Assembly: GCA_963575745.1 (NCBI GenBank)
Contig: CAUYUJ010000365.1
Span: 50,817-114,816 of the forward strand
DNA from: Prorocentrum cordatum
Taxonomy: Eukaryota > Sar > Dinophyceae > Prorocentrales > Prorocentraceae
Length of the DNA stretch: 64,000 nucleotides
Direction of reading: 5' to 3'
Part shown: positions 52,081 to 62,110 of the stretch, one piece after another
Numbering within the stretch: the stretch's first letter is position 1
Layout of the letters: every line of letters starts with the position of its first letter
The notes under the pieces: model-generated
Seen by the model: the letters and a program-made list of their open reading frames with translations, nothing else
What the model was told of the DNA's origin: nothing
Database searches by the model: none
Made by a program: the position numbers and the translations under genes

Positions 52081-53047
52081 CAGACTCAGCGAGCAGGCCC
52101 ACAGCACAGGCGGTGAACCGGCAGACGACTCTCTCGAGCTGGCGCAGCTTCGCGATGGCACTGTCCCACCGCTCAGACCAGCCATCAGATTGGACGAGCT
52201 AGCAGGGGCAGTCCAACAGCTGAGCCCTGAACTGGATTGTTTACGGGCCCAGTTGGTATCCCTCAGAAGGCCCCACGCGTACGTGACCGTCGGAGACGTG
52301 AGAAACATCCTCGCCCACATTCTGGACAGACGAGGCCCGCTAGGAAACGCAGACACCTGCATGGATGGCGACGGACCCCCGCCGCCCCCAAGCAGACAGG
52401 ACATAATCAGACAGGTTCCCCTGGTCACCCACGGGCGCCGGGCTCTCCTACTAGGGCGCAGCCCGCCAGACGATGAACCGAGGGTCAGAGGCCCACCTGC
52501 GTTCCCAACCGCCCTCCTCGCCGCAGCGGCGAGGGAGGTCGCTGCAGACCACGTCGCGTCCAAACGACCGCGCGCGGGGCGCGGCGCAGCCGACGAAACC
52601 GAGGTCACCTACACCCTGGCTGGTCCAAGCGCGCGGGGGCAAATCAAGACCCTGGTCAGTGAACGCGCTCAGGCCGCAAATAGAACAGCTGCACGGACCC
52701 CCGCCATAATCCTCGCCGACGCGCAGGCTTCCCAGACGGAAGCCGCTTGGGCGGCCGCCGCGGCGGCAGGGGGCCCCAGTGGGATCTCGGCCCTAGGGAT
52801 AGACGGAGCACCGAGCCCGGGCGGCCCAGGCCCGGTTGAGATCACAGCCATGGCCAACGCAAGGTGGGGCTACAGAACTGCCAGCAGCATCACGCACATC
52901 ATCCCAATCGGGAACCCGTACAAGACAAGGCGCGCAAGCCCCCCCTATGCAACAGCTGATTGCAGCGCAGTTCGACACCTCAGGCAGACCGACATGCACG
53001 GAGAGCTCTCCACGAGTGGAATCGACCAACACATAATTAATTTGTAA
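51945..53047 (+). CDS. C-terminal open block of the 47-53 kb region
   Basis: The 367-codon stretch runs from the RING-like motif to TAA at 53045-53047. It has a helical central part (LRPAIRLDELAGAVQQLSPE, YVTVGDVRNILAHILDRRGP), an Ala-rich part, and a tail with ITAMANARWGYRTASSITHI. It ends in ELSTSGIDQHIINL. The longest uninterrupted part of the region, and its stop is followed by noncoding AT-richer DNA, so this is probably the true C-terminus. Confidence 0.42.
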
Positions 53048-54540
53048 TGGCACGCCACCATCCCAACTAGGATTTCTTACCGCTGACCGTTTCCTAATCA
53101 TTGCTTTATGATCGTCTTATCCTTCGACGACTACAACTACTACTACCGACCGCCACGCGTTGCCCGCTAGCCGCCAGCTGCAAGAAGGGCCATCGTGTCA
53201 TGGTGTCGCGGTGTCTCGCTTTAGGGTTGGGTTTGGTTTGGCTGGGCGGGCTTTCCCAAGGCCCAGTTGTGATTGAATGCGTCTCGTTTCAAACGTGGGC
53301 ATCGCGCGCGCGTAGTGATTTTTCAGTGGCGAACTTTTTCGAGGTGAATTTTTATAGTTCCAGTCATGGATTTGAAACATGGCCCAGCGCACGCGTAGTT
53401 CGCAAACTTCCTGAATTGGGGGCTATTAGTCTTAAAAGCAATAAAGAACACTCAAGGCTAGGCGCACAGACATTCGTGGTGGTGACGTCGCGATCCCTGT
53501 GGAAGGACCGTCAGATGCCATGGCGTCCGCGGCATCATCGGTGATGGATGAGAGAGGCCGTGACATCCAGAGAGGGGCTATGACAACAACGAGACTGGCA
53601 CTAGGGATGCGAATCGGCACTACCGAGGAGGATATGGACTGTGGGTGCACCATCGATTCCATCGCAAGTGGCAGTGATGGATTATTCACGATTGCAGCTA
53701 CAAGTTGTTCCCCACGAAGGGAAAAAGTAAGGGGACGAAGCAGTGATACCACATTCCATTCGGATATCGGTTGTTGGATGAAGGTGCTTTGTTTTATCAA
53801 CTGCCGATTGTTTGGGGAAAGTGCGGTTTAACCGTGCGTTGCCTTGTATTTGGCACGTCTTTGACCATGCGAAGAATGTACGACTCAGCCGTATATCGCC
53901 TGGTGGCAGCATGCTCTTGAAGATCAAGACGAAGGTTCTGACAAATAACGTTGTGATGAGCTGGCGCCCCGTATTATTTTGTAGGGTGCGTCAGTCTGCT
54001 TCGGCCCGCTTCGAGGATTTGCCAGAAGTGAATTCGATCCCGCCCCGTGCGCCGTAATAATGTTTTTGGGGTTGGCGCCGGGGTGGACAAGGTGCCTGGG
54101 GATTGCGTGAAATCAGGCAACTCCCCAGGGAGGCGTAGCTGGGCCTACGCATCCTGCCGCGGGGGGAGTTAATGTGGCTCCGTCCCTGCCGTCGCCCGCT
54201 GCCGCCGCCCTTGTCAAACGCTACCGCTGGTCATCGCGTGGCCCGCAGCGACTCCGGATGCGAGCCGGTGAAACAGCACTGCGCGCGCGATCCCCTCCGC
54301 GCTTACGCCACCACGCATTTACTGGTTAGCCTCTGCTTGACCGATATACATGATACATAATGGCCAGGTTTGTGAGTATCCAAACCATTGAAATGGTGCA
54401 TCAAGGGGCGATCAAAGAACAAGACCTCATAACCATCAGAATGTTAGAGTCTTCTGACCCTCTGGCAAATATTTAGATCTCTTTGGGACTGGCGACGACG
54501 ACGACAACGTCTCACCCACGCCGACCGGGTCGGCGGACTA
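53048..54540. other. 1.5 kb without a clear gene
   Basis: Unique mixed-composition DNA. A 104-codon plus frame from ATG 53520 to 53831 (MASAASSVMDERGRDIQRGA, then MRIGTTEEDMDCGCTIDSIA) is the only candidate and has no domain (confidence about 0.2). Confidence 0.4.
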
Positions 54541-54700
54541 TCGGCCGCCAAGTGCGTAACGCATGGCGCAACAGCTAGCAGGCCGTTTTATCATCGACCG
54601 CCGATTTCGCATCCATGGCGCAACCAATAGAGACCGTGTTATTGTCGACCGCCGAGTGCGTAATCTATGGCGCTACCAATTGCAGGCCGCATCGCGCAAT
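54541..54700 (+). repeat. 53-bp tandem repeat, three copies
   Basis: Units start CGGCCGCCAAGTGCG (about 54542), CGACCGCCGATTTCG (54594) and CGACCGCCGAGTGCG (54647). All contain ATGGCGCAAC or a variant. Confidence 0.8.
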
Positions 54701-54980
54701 TTATGATTGGCAGTAGAGGTGCAACCTGCAACGCAATCTGTGGTGCACCACTCGGATGGCTCAAGGTGGTGCACATCCCGTGGCGCAATCAATGGATGGC
54801 GCACCCCCCACAACCCATGGCGCAACCCACGGATGGAACAACCAATGTCGCGATCTGTGGATGGCGCAGACAGTTGACCAACGGCTCAATCCATGGATCG
54901 CGCAAACCATGGCCCAACCTATGGATGGCGCAACCCGTGGATGGCGCAACCCATGGCGCAAGTCGTGGATGGTCCGGCAC
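54701..54980 (+). repeat. ATGGCGCAA minisatellite
   Basis: ATGGCGCAACC, GGATGGCGCA and CCATGGCGCA recur about twelve times without a fixed period. Confidence 0.8.
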
Positions 54981-55199
54981 AGTGGTGTCACCCACCGTTG
55001 GCATTTTTTGTTGTACGGCCGATGTATGCTCGCCGTCTGGGTTGGCGGCGGGGCCCATACGGCGAGCTGCCTTACGATTGCTGGGTGTGGGCCCTTCGGG
55101 GGTCGCCCTGGGAGTCCCCGTGGCCACTTTGAGCCGTCTAGTGCTGACGTGTGCGGCCCCCGTCTTGGCTTCGGCAAGGCAAAGCAAATCGAGGCGGTC

Positions 55200-55565
55200 T
55201 CGAATACAGCCACCACGATGGCCCAAGATGGCCTCCACTAGACGTCCAAAGGGCCTCCAGACCTCCACATAACGGCCCGAGGTGGCCACGGAACCTCCAC
55301 GGGATGGTCCCGAGAGGTGGGAAACATTCCAACACAGGAGGTTTACTTCTGATTTTGGGTCTTATTGGATTTTGGCTTCTATTACGGACTACAGGGCAAC
55401 GCCGCGCCGCTCGCAAGACGGCCCCAGGAGGACTCCAGAAGGCCCCAAGAGAACCCCCCAGAGGGACCAGAGACAGCCCCAATTTAGGCCCCAAGAGCAC
55501 TCCGAACGAGCTACAACAAAGTCCCAAGAGGTCACCCCAACCCTCAAATCAGAGGTTCCGCCCAA
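55200..55565 (-). repeat. Degenerate CTCTTGGGGNC repeat (read on the minus strand)
   Basis: Read on the minus strand, the words TCTTGGGGCC, TCTTGGGAC and CTCCTGGGGCC recur every 25-30 bases. A plus-strand stretch at 61.56-62.11 kb has the same character. Confidence 0.5.
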
Positions 55566-55729
55566 GAAGGATCACCATATGGGCGAAGCAAAAAAACGGG
55601 GTCGTCTGCGCCGGCATTCGCGCAGAAGCTGCCCGCGTAAGGCCGCGCGTAAGCGCCCTCGACTCCAATAAAGCGTGCCGCGCTGGCGGCCCGTGTAAGC
55701 CACCGCGCAAGGTTGCCAGGCCATCTCTC

Positions 55730-55892
55730 ACCACCCACCAAACCACCCCAACCCAACCCGAAGGCTCAGATTTACCCTCGATTTCTAGTGGGGGGGGGTC
55801 CGGGAACGTCGAAAAAACACGTATGGAACCCTTACCCCCCCCAACCCGAAATTCGGGCCTTCGGGTTGGGTTGGGGTGGTCTGGTAGGTAGT
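55730..55892. mobile_element. MITE-like hairpin with about 38-bp inverted ends
   Basis: CCAAACCACCCCAACCCAAC from 55738 pairs with the complement at 55855-55884 (GGGTTGGGTTGGGGTGG), with three mismatches over 30 bases and weaker pairing further out. The 87-base interior has no coding capacity and holds a second small CCCGAA/TTCGGG pair. Confidence 0.7.
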
Positions 55893-56082
55893 CAATCTCG
55901 CGTAAGACCTCTTTCTTTTCGTCACTCATCTGATCATTTGTGCCTCGCCCTTCTCTCGGGCCACCGCGCCACATTGCCAGCCACGTCCAGTCCGCAGGCA
56001 CGGGGGCACGCGTTGAGACGTGGGGTGCAGTCCGCCCGCGCAGGAAGGATGAGGGACTTTCCAAGGTTGCCCTTGCTTAGAC

Positions 56083-56084
56083 GA

Positions 56085-56151
<67 letters not shown>

Positions 56152-56775
56152 GTGATGGTGATGGTGATGGTGATGGTGATGGTGATGGTGATGGTGATGG
56201 TGATGGTGATGGTGGTGGTGGTGATGACGGTGATTATGATGTTTTTTGGTGGTGGTGATGATGATGTTGGTGACGATGCTGATGTTGTTAATGATGATGA
56301 TCATGATGACGATGATGATCATGCTGATGATGTTGGTGATGGTGATGGAGGTTATGATGATGATGATGGTGATTGCGTTGATGCTGATGATCATGCTGAT
56401 GATGATGATGGGGATGATGATGATGATGACCATGATGATTATGATGATCCTGACGATGATGATCATGACGATGATGATCATGATGATGATGCTGATGATG
56501 CTGATAGTGATGGTCATGGTCATGCTTGTGATGATGATGGTGGTGATGGTAATGACGATGATGATGGCGATGGTGATGGTGATGGTGATGACGATGGTGA
56601 TGATGATGATGATGACGATGATGATGATGATGATGATGATGGTGGTGATGATGATGATGATGCTGATGATGATCATGATGATGATGATGATGATGATGAT
56701 GATGTTGATGTTGATGATCACGGTGATGATGATGCTGATGATGATGACGATGATGATGATGATGATGATGATGAC

Positions 56776-56812
<37 letters not shown>

Positions 56813-56891
56813 GTGCTGATGATGATGCTGATGCTGATGCTGATGATGATGATGCTGCTGATGATGATGATTATGATGATGATGTTGATGT

Positions 56892-56941
<50 letters not shown>

Positions 56942-56993
56942 GTGATGGTGATGGTGATGGTGATGGTGATGGTGATGGTGATGATGATCCCCG
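56083..56993. repeat. 0.9 kb (GAT)n tract with GGTGAT subregions
   Basis: Pure GAT at both ends, (GGTGAT)n at 56149-56215 and 56938-56985, and degenerate GAT between. The poly-Asp, poly-Met and poly-His frames are artefacts. Confidence 0.95.
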
Positions 56994-57329
56994 CGTCTGA
57001 AGGGGTCAGGAGCTCCTAGCTCGTACTGCCCCTCGGACCGAGGCGTTTCCCTTTGGCCCTGCGGTGGCAACGCTCGGTCTCGTGCGCCTCGGCGCACACA
57101 CGAAGATCGCCCGAGTGCCGAGAGCAATCAACCGCCTCAGCCGAGGCAAGCGGGTGACCGCACCAAGCAGTCGGAGCGACTCAGCACGCACGGCAGCTGG
57201 CATGGCCACGTTGCACGGTCAGGCATGCTGGGACACAGCTGAGCTGTACGCCGCGCCTGATAAGCAACTAGGTCCTCAGGCAAAGGCCACGGCTGACCGA
57301 CGTTGCTCTTCAGGCCTGCGGAGATCGAA

Positions 57330-58395
57330 CCAGGGCGTGGGCGGACCTACGCTCTCGGGTCGCCCTCCACGTCGAGGGACGGGCGGGCATTGACGCGAAA
57401 CGCGCCAGAAGCTACATTGAGCAGAGGCGTGCATGCACGCCAGGACAGAGGCAAACACGACTGCCCCTCCCTTCAGCAAAACAACCCGTCGACTGGCACC
57501 AGGCCCCATAGACTGACTGGTTGAATTGTTGAGGGTAAGGAGCACGTTCCCGAGAGAGGGCGGACCTACACTCTTGGGTCAGCCTCCAAAAAGAACACCT
57601 GATGAGGGCCTGCATGGTCACTGAGCTTGCGCCCTTGGCCAGGGCAGGCGACCTCGCCAAACAGAGACAAAAAGGCGGGGGGGGACATGGCAACGGTCGG
57701 AGCGGCCTGGCAAACCCAGGCCGCCTCCGTGCCGAGCCCCTCCCTCCCCAGAGGAAGAATGTACACCACCTCCCGACTGGCGGAACCCCAAGGCGCGTGT
57801 ACCAGGGCTGGCTTCGAGATGCCAGCACCGCCACGCGGTCGGCCAAGGGCAGAGCAAATTATCGCCCGTCTGGCGGAACCCTCACGGCCCGACTTCCAGG
57901 GCTGGCTGCGTAGCACCAGCACCGTCAAACAGGACGACCGAAAGGGAGGGGAGGGCAAAGGACAGAGGTAGGGCACGGAGCGTGCCGCTAAAAAGAAGGC
58001 GAGAGCAGCATAGACGAGACCCACCAGCAGAGCAACGTGTCCGTCGGCTCAAGGCTCCATACAGGACTGGTTGCATTGCCAATGGGCGGAACAGATCCCG
58101 TGGGTGGGCGAACCTACGCACCTGGGTCCGCCTCCGCTGAAGCTTGCTGCAAAGGCAGCCGCAGCTGCTGAAAGGCAGCACCGAGCGCTTCCGCTGCAAA
58201 CAGCACGCCGCTGCGCGCGCACCGAGCAGAGGCCATGCACGCGGCGGGGGCCCGCCTAGGGCAGCGGCAAGCGACCTGCCCGACAGCAGCGCAACTGTCC
58301 ACCTGGCACCTGGCCACGCAGGGACTTGTGGCATTGCCGACGGTATCGGGCCCGATCCTGTGCGTGTGCGGACCTACACACATGGTTCAGGTCCG
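57330..58395 (-). repeat. Tandem repeats in the 3' region of retroelement B
   Basis: A motif GCGGACCTACRCNC followed by GGGTC and CCTCC occurs near 57339, 57563, 58107 and 58366. A second 93-bp pair begins CTGGCGGAACCC near 57776 and 57869 and ends CCAGCACCG. They lie directly 3' of the element B coding region on its strand, as 3' UTR repeats would. Confidence 0.6.
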
Positions 58396-58410
58396 CAGTG
58401 GCGCGAGAGG

Positions 58411-59052
58411 CTAACCGTCCACACGCCTGCGCAGGCGGCGCAGGGGCTCAGGGTCCCCGATGCTGCCCTGCCCTGCTGGCTGCAGCCCACGCTTGAGGCG
58501 GCCGAGCACCGCCTTCTGCCTGTCGCTCTTGGGCGCCCTCGGACACACCTTCGCCAAGCCCGACATCCTGACACTCTGCGTCCAGTAGCAGCACTTGACG
58601 CAGAAGAGGTGCCTGCCTGCTCGCCGCAACTCGTGGGAGTCGTGCAGATCGAGCCCCCGCCACGGTGGAAGCGCGGGTGGGGGCATGGGCGGCGGCTGCG
58701 CAGCAGGTGCCGCCACCCGTTCCTCGCAAGTTGCCGCGACCGTGCTGCCGCTGCCAGACGAGGCCCCACCACTTCCACCGTCACGCTGAACACTGTCATC
58801 TGCTGCTGCTGCGCTCTGCGAGCCGCTGGCCGGACTGGAGCCGCGGCCGCGGCGACCGAGCCCGAGGCTCCCTCCGAACCCGAAATCCACGAGCCCGAGA
58901 TCGCCTCGCCCCTGCCCGCGCACTCCTGGCAGGCCCAGAGCGCGTCGCTGTCGACCTCGAGTCATGTACCATGTCTGCCGCACGTCCTTCGCGAGCAGTC
59001 GCGAAAACTGCAGTGGCACCTCCAGCGCAGCTTGCATCCCTGCCAGTCGCAC
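58411..59052 (-). pseudogene. Element B, C-terminal zinc domain
   Basis: A Gly/Ser-rich linker (AADDSVQRDGGSGGASSGSG) leads to DLHDSHELRRAGRHLFCVKC and CYWTQSVRMSGLAKVC. The Cys-x2-Cys-x2-Trp ... Cys spacing parallels element A. A basic PKSDRQKAVLGRLKRGLQPA segment follows. It overlaps the end of the RNase H frame in a different frame, so one indel separates them. Confidence 0.62.
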
Positions 59053-61560
59053 CGCACCGCCGCCATGCCTGGCCCATCGTGGCCGTCCGCGGCGGTCAGC
59101 TCCGCGTCGCCCTCCTGCATGGCGGCGCCCAGCCAGCGGAAGACCTTCTTGACTAGGCGGTCCCGGCGCAGGCTGCGCGCGCGAACCACCTCGTCCGTGG
59201 GATGCATCTCCGCGCTCTGGATGGCGCGGGCGTCCGCACCGTGGTTACCCCTGCGCTGCCAGTCGGTGATGCGCTCAGCCTGCGCGTCCGCCAGCGTCGC
59301 GTGGGCCTTGTGGACCGTGACGTCGTCAAAGCCGATGTCCTCGAGCGCTCGCCACAAGCGGACCCAGAGCTCACGGTGGGGCCTCTGCCACTGGAGGCAG
59401 CGCGCCTCGCCCGCTGCGAAGCCGTCCACGAGCAGCCGGCAGTCGGTGTAGATCCTGACTGGCGGGAGGCAGTCCTGCATCCCTTCGATGGCCGCAAAAA
59501 GCTCCGCGGCCCCCGACCCCTCTGGGCATGGCCAAGGTAGCGGGCCGAAGATGCTGAGGGCCTCCTCTACGCGACTCATGACGACGGCAGCCCATCCACC
59601 CCTTGCGGGGGCCAGGCCGGGGTCCAGGACGCTGCCGTCGGCGAAGAGGTCGCTGGCAAGTGGTTGGCCCACAAGGTCGGCGCGCCCTTCCTTGCGAGCC
59701 AGGCGTTCCTCCGTGGGCAGAGGGAGTGAGCGCCTATGCTCTGGTGCCGGAGCCCTCGACCACAGCGGGTCCTCCGCGGCCTCTGCGCTGGCCATGTCGA
59801 CGAGGGTCCCGAAGTGGATGTCGTCGGGCGACCTCCTCTCGTCTGCGTCGTCATTGGCACGCCACTCTGCGCGGCCGAGCGCGGTGGCGGGGCACTGCCA
59901 CGCCAGGCGACGCACCGTGCCGCGCGCATTGCACCCGCGCGGGCACGAGGGCGACGACGCCAACGGCCGCTCCTCTTCGAAACGGCGCGCCATTGGCCAG
60001 AGACAGCCGACCAGCGCGTTCTTGGCCGAGCTCATCTGCCAGGCCGCTTGCCGGTTCATCCGCTTGCGGTGTAGGGTGCGCCTGATGCTGGACAGGGCCC
60101 CCCCTGCGGCCAAGTGCTCCGGCCCAGGATGCCTGCCCGCGTCTCTCCACAGCAACCGCTCATGGCCGGCGCCAATGTGCTTGGAGAGGGTCGAAGCGCC
60201 CAAGGCCTTCAGGTCGATGGGCTGCTTCAGGTCGTTGAGGAACAAGCCTGGTCGCAGAGCCTCCCAAACCAGGCGATGGCATGCCGGCGCGCAGGCCGAG
60301 GCAGGGCCCCTGCCTGCCAGCGCCCCAGGCCCCTCCGCAGCCCTCCTTGCCAAGGCCCTTGCGAACGCGCTCCCGGGTGCTCGCAAGTCCTTGCGGTCCG
60401 AGTTGAACTGCGCCGCCTTGGCCCACGCCGCGATGGGCAGCGTCGCGTGATCGACGAGCGGGTCGCTCTCCAGGCGCTTGCTGAGGAGGAAACTGAGGCT
60501 GAGACTCTTGCCAGGCCCTCTGCCGTGATGAACGGCATTGGCCTGCCTCCGCCACTCGGTGAGCTGCGACGATGGCCATCCCGCCACGCTCAGGCCGCGT
60601 CGGGTGGCAGGCCTGAGCCCCGTGTTGGTGACCCGCGCTGATGCCGGTGTCTCCTGGGCGCGGATGGCGCGAAGCCTCTGCAGCTGCGCTGCCGCCTTGG
60701 CGTGGCGCGCCTCGAGCTCCGCGAAGGCCTGGCCATCTAGGCAGTAGTCCACTCCCGGGTTCTTGACCGAGTCGGCGATGGGAAAGGCATTGCCCCCCAT
60801 ATGCTTGGCCACCAGTGAGGCCGGCTCAGGCGAGCTCGCGAGCAGCTCGCTCTTCGACTTTGACACCTTGCAGCCCAGCGCCACTAGCTGCGCCGCCACG
60901 GCCTTGGTCGCCTGGGCGACGTACGCCGCGACCTGCGCCATGGGGCCGTGGCAACCGACGCAGCAGTCATCGAACATGATGGCGAGGGTGACCCGAGGCT
61001 CCAGCACCCGCCATAGGCGCGCGTGCTCATCGGCCAGCACGAGCAGGCCGCACTTGAGGAGCCGTCCTGCGTGCGAGCAACCAGCGAGGAGGCCCGCGTC
61101 GAGCAGGCAGGGGTCAGAGACGCTGCCGTCGAGCATGACACGCCGCGCGCCAGCATACAAGGTCAGCGCCATACCCAGCAGCCCTCTCGGATAGCCCGCC
61201 ATGATGCTGCGGTCATGGATGATCGCCAGGTCGACTAGCTCGTAGGCCTTCCACAGGTCGATGAGTGATGCTGCAGCTCCCTCGCCCCGTGCCTGCGATG
61301 CCTCGGCACGGAGCGCTTGCCACCAGACGGCCTCTTCGGCCGCGCGCCCGCGGCCGCCCCAGAATGTGCCCGCGACGCCTGGGTCAATCTGGGAGCCCCA
61401 GTGCCGCGCGTCTGGCTGGCGGGCGCGACTCCAGAGGCGTGGGGGCCAGCCCAGCAGGCCTATGGGCCGGAAGCCCCATTGAGGCTTGGGGGGCATCACC
61501 GCGAGAGAGACGGCGATGACGTCGGGCCAGCCGCGACACGACTCAAACCATCTACTTGCA
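58411..61560 (-). mobile_element. Non-LTR retroelement B, 5'-truncated: RT, RNase H, zinc domain
   Basis: The coding order on the minus strand is RT (from about 61560), RNase H, then after a frameshift near 59.0 kb a C-terminal zinc domain. The first RT motifs and any endonuclease are missing. The frame simply runs into CTCTTGGG repeats at about 61.56 kb, as expected for 5' truncation during target-primed reverse transcription. The domain order is the same as in element A at the other end of the window. Confidence 0.78.
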
Positions 61561-61649
61561 GAGGGGCTCAGGTCCCACTGGTGCAATCTTGGGAGCCCGT
61601 TGGGCCGTCTTGGGGTTTCTCGGAGCGCCTTGGGACCTCGCGGGACCAT
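58962..61649 (-). CDS. Reverse transcriptase / RNase H of retroelement B
   Basis: The 895-codon frame shows PPKPQWGFRPIGLLGWPPRL (residues 53-72, RT motif 1-2), motif A SLIDLWKAYELV with Asp131, motif B AGCSHA (189-194), and active site MFDD with Asp227/228. A Cys knuckle (CPRGCNARGTVRRLAWQC, about 569-586) follows. RNase HI comes next, with Asp671 (LFADGS), Glu716 (GAAELFAA), Asp736 (IYTDCRLLVDGF), His in VHKAHATL and Asp806 (GNHGADAR). All catalytic residues are present. The first 30 or so residues read from flanking repeat, so the true N-terminus is lost. It differs strongly in sequence from element A, so it is a different subfamily. Confidence 0.85.
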   Translation of the reverse strand: MVPRGPKALRETPRRPNGLPRLHQWDLSPSASRWFESCRGWPDVIAVSLAVMPPKPQWGFRPIGLLGWPPRLWSRARQPDARHWGSQIDPGVAGTFWGGRGRAAEEAVWWQALRAEASQARGEGAAASLIDLWKAYELVDLAIIHDRSIMAGYPRGLLGMALTLYAGARRVMLDGSVSDPCLLDAGLLAGCSHAGRLLKCGLLVLADEHARLWRVLEPRVTLAIMFDDCCVGCHGPMAQVAAYVAQATKAVAAQLVALGCKVSKSKSELLASSPEPASLVAKHMGGNAFPIADSVKNPGVDYCLDGQAFAELEARHAKAAAQLQRLRAIRAQETPASARVTNTGLRPATRRGLSVAGWPSSQLTEWRRQANAVHHGRGPGKSLSLSFLLSKRLESDPLVDHATLPIAAWAKAAQFNSDRKDLRAPGSAFARALARRAAEGPGALAGRGPASACAPACHRLVWEALRPGLFLNDLKQPIDLKALGASTLSKHIGAGHERLLWRDAGRHPGPEHLAAGGALSSIRRTLHRKRMNRQAAWQMSSAKNALVGCLWPMARRFEEERPLASSPSCPRGCNARGTVRRLAWQCPATALGRAEWRANDDADERRSPDDIHFGTLVDMASAEAAEDPLWSRAPAPEHRRSLPLPTEERLARKEGRADLVGQPLASDLFADGSVLDPGLAPARGGWAAVVMSRVEEALSIFGPLPWPCPEGSGAAELFAAIEGMQDCLPPVRIYTDCRLLVDGFAAGEARCLQWQRPHRELWVRLWRALEDIGFDDVTVHKAHATLADAQAERITDWQRRGNHGADARAIQSAEMHPTDEVVRARSLRRDRLVKKVFRWLGAAMQEGDAELTAADGHDGPGMAAVRCDWQGCKLRWRCHCSFRDCSRRTCGRHGT

Positions 61650-62110
61650 CTTGCCAGGCTCTTATTAGGAGCCTCTTGGGAGCCTCTTAGGAGCCTCTTG
61701 GTCCATCTTGGTCGCCGCTTGTTCGAACTCGGGGCTGTCTTGGAGCTAGATTGGACCGCCGGGCCATCATGGGTCGTGTTGGAGCGCTCTTCGGCCCTCC
61801 CGAGTTCGCCATTTTTGGCCGAAGTGCCTGGGAGGCGGATATCACTGACAGCGGTCGGAAAGATGTTGGAGCCTCCTTTGAGGCTTCTTTCAGGGCTGGT
61901 CTTGTGGGCAACTTCGTCTTCTTGGAAACAATATTTCCTTTCCGATCGGGAGCAGACAATGCAACAGTAAGAAAGTCATTCATAGTCCAATTTCGAATTA
62001 CGTTCGGTACCCAGTAAGCCATTCTCGGAGTCATGATTGGAAACCTCTTGGGGCTGTCTTGAAGTGCTACTGGGAGCCTCTGGGGTCCTCTTGGGGTGGT
62101 CACGGGTCCC
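61560..62110 (+). repeat. Degenerate CTCTTGGGAGC repeat
   Basis: GAGCCTCTTGGGAGCCTCTT and variants TCTTGGTCC, CTTGGGGTT recur every 15-30 bases. It adjoins the truncated 5' end of element B. Confidence 0.65.

Larger units (their letters stand above)
47278..53047 (+). pseudogene. 6 kb frameshifted coding region for a giant protein of unknown family
   Basis: Successive plus-strand blocks each look coding but sit in changing frames. They are GPVRPEG repeats (47278-47510); AGPDLSYADPAGPLGQAGPS (about 47720); an Ala/Pro-rich block (48050-48560); a Trp-bearing block (48560-49128); an Ala/Cys-bearing block with an in-frame TGA near 49183; then a 49.38-50.26 kb block with CPSTRCDFSGAWQLRGPM and CIACRRLAVPW. 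These are followed by VKWADLMRIPTQVGGRYFEQ, SYFDLSVDERRRSGALTNEI, YMMEWLDPHGTLHNSIVSGD, DNEHITILLRRLGGAACYTQ, a degenerate RING-like motif, and a 365-codon C-terminal block to 53047. About 1,900 residues, no RT or integrase motif. At least seven frame changes. It is very GC-rich. I infer one old gene or element ORF. Confidence 0.55.

Noticed and set aside
56083-57000. Open frames of 200-300 codons of poly-Asp, poly-Met, poly-His
   Set aside because: They are translations of a GAT microsatellite. All frames are open because the repeat has no stop codon.
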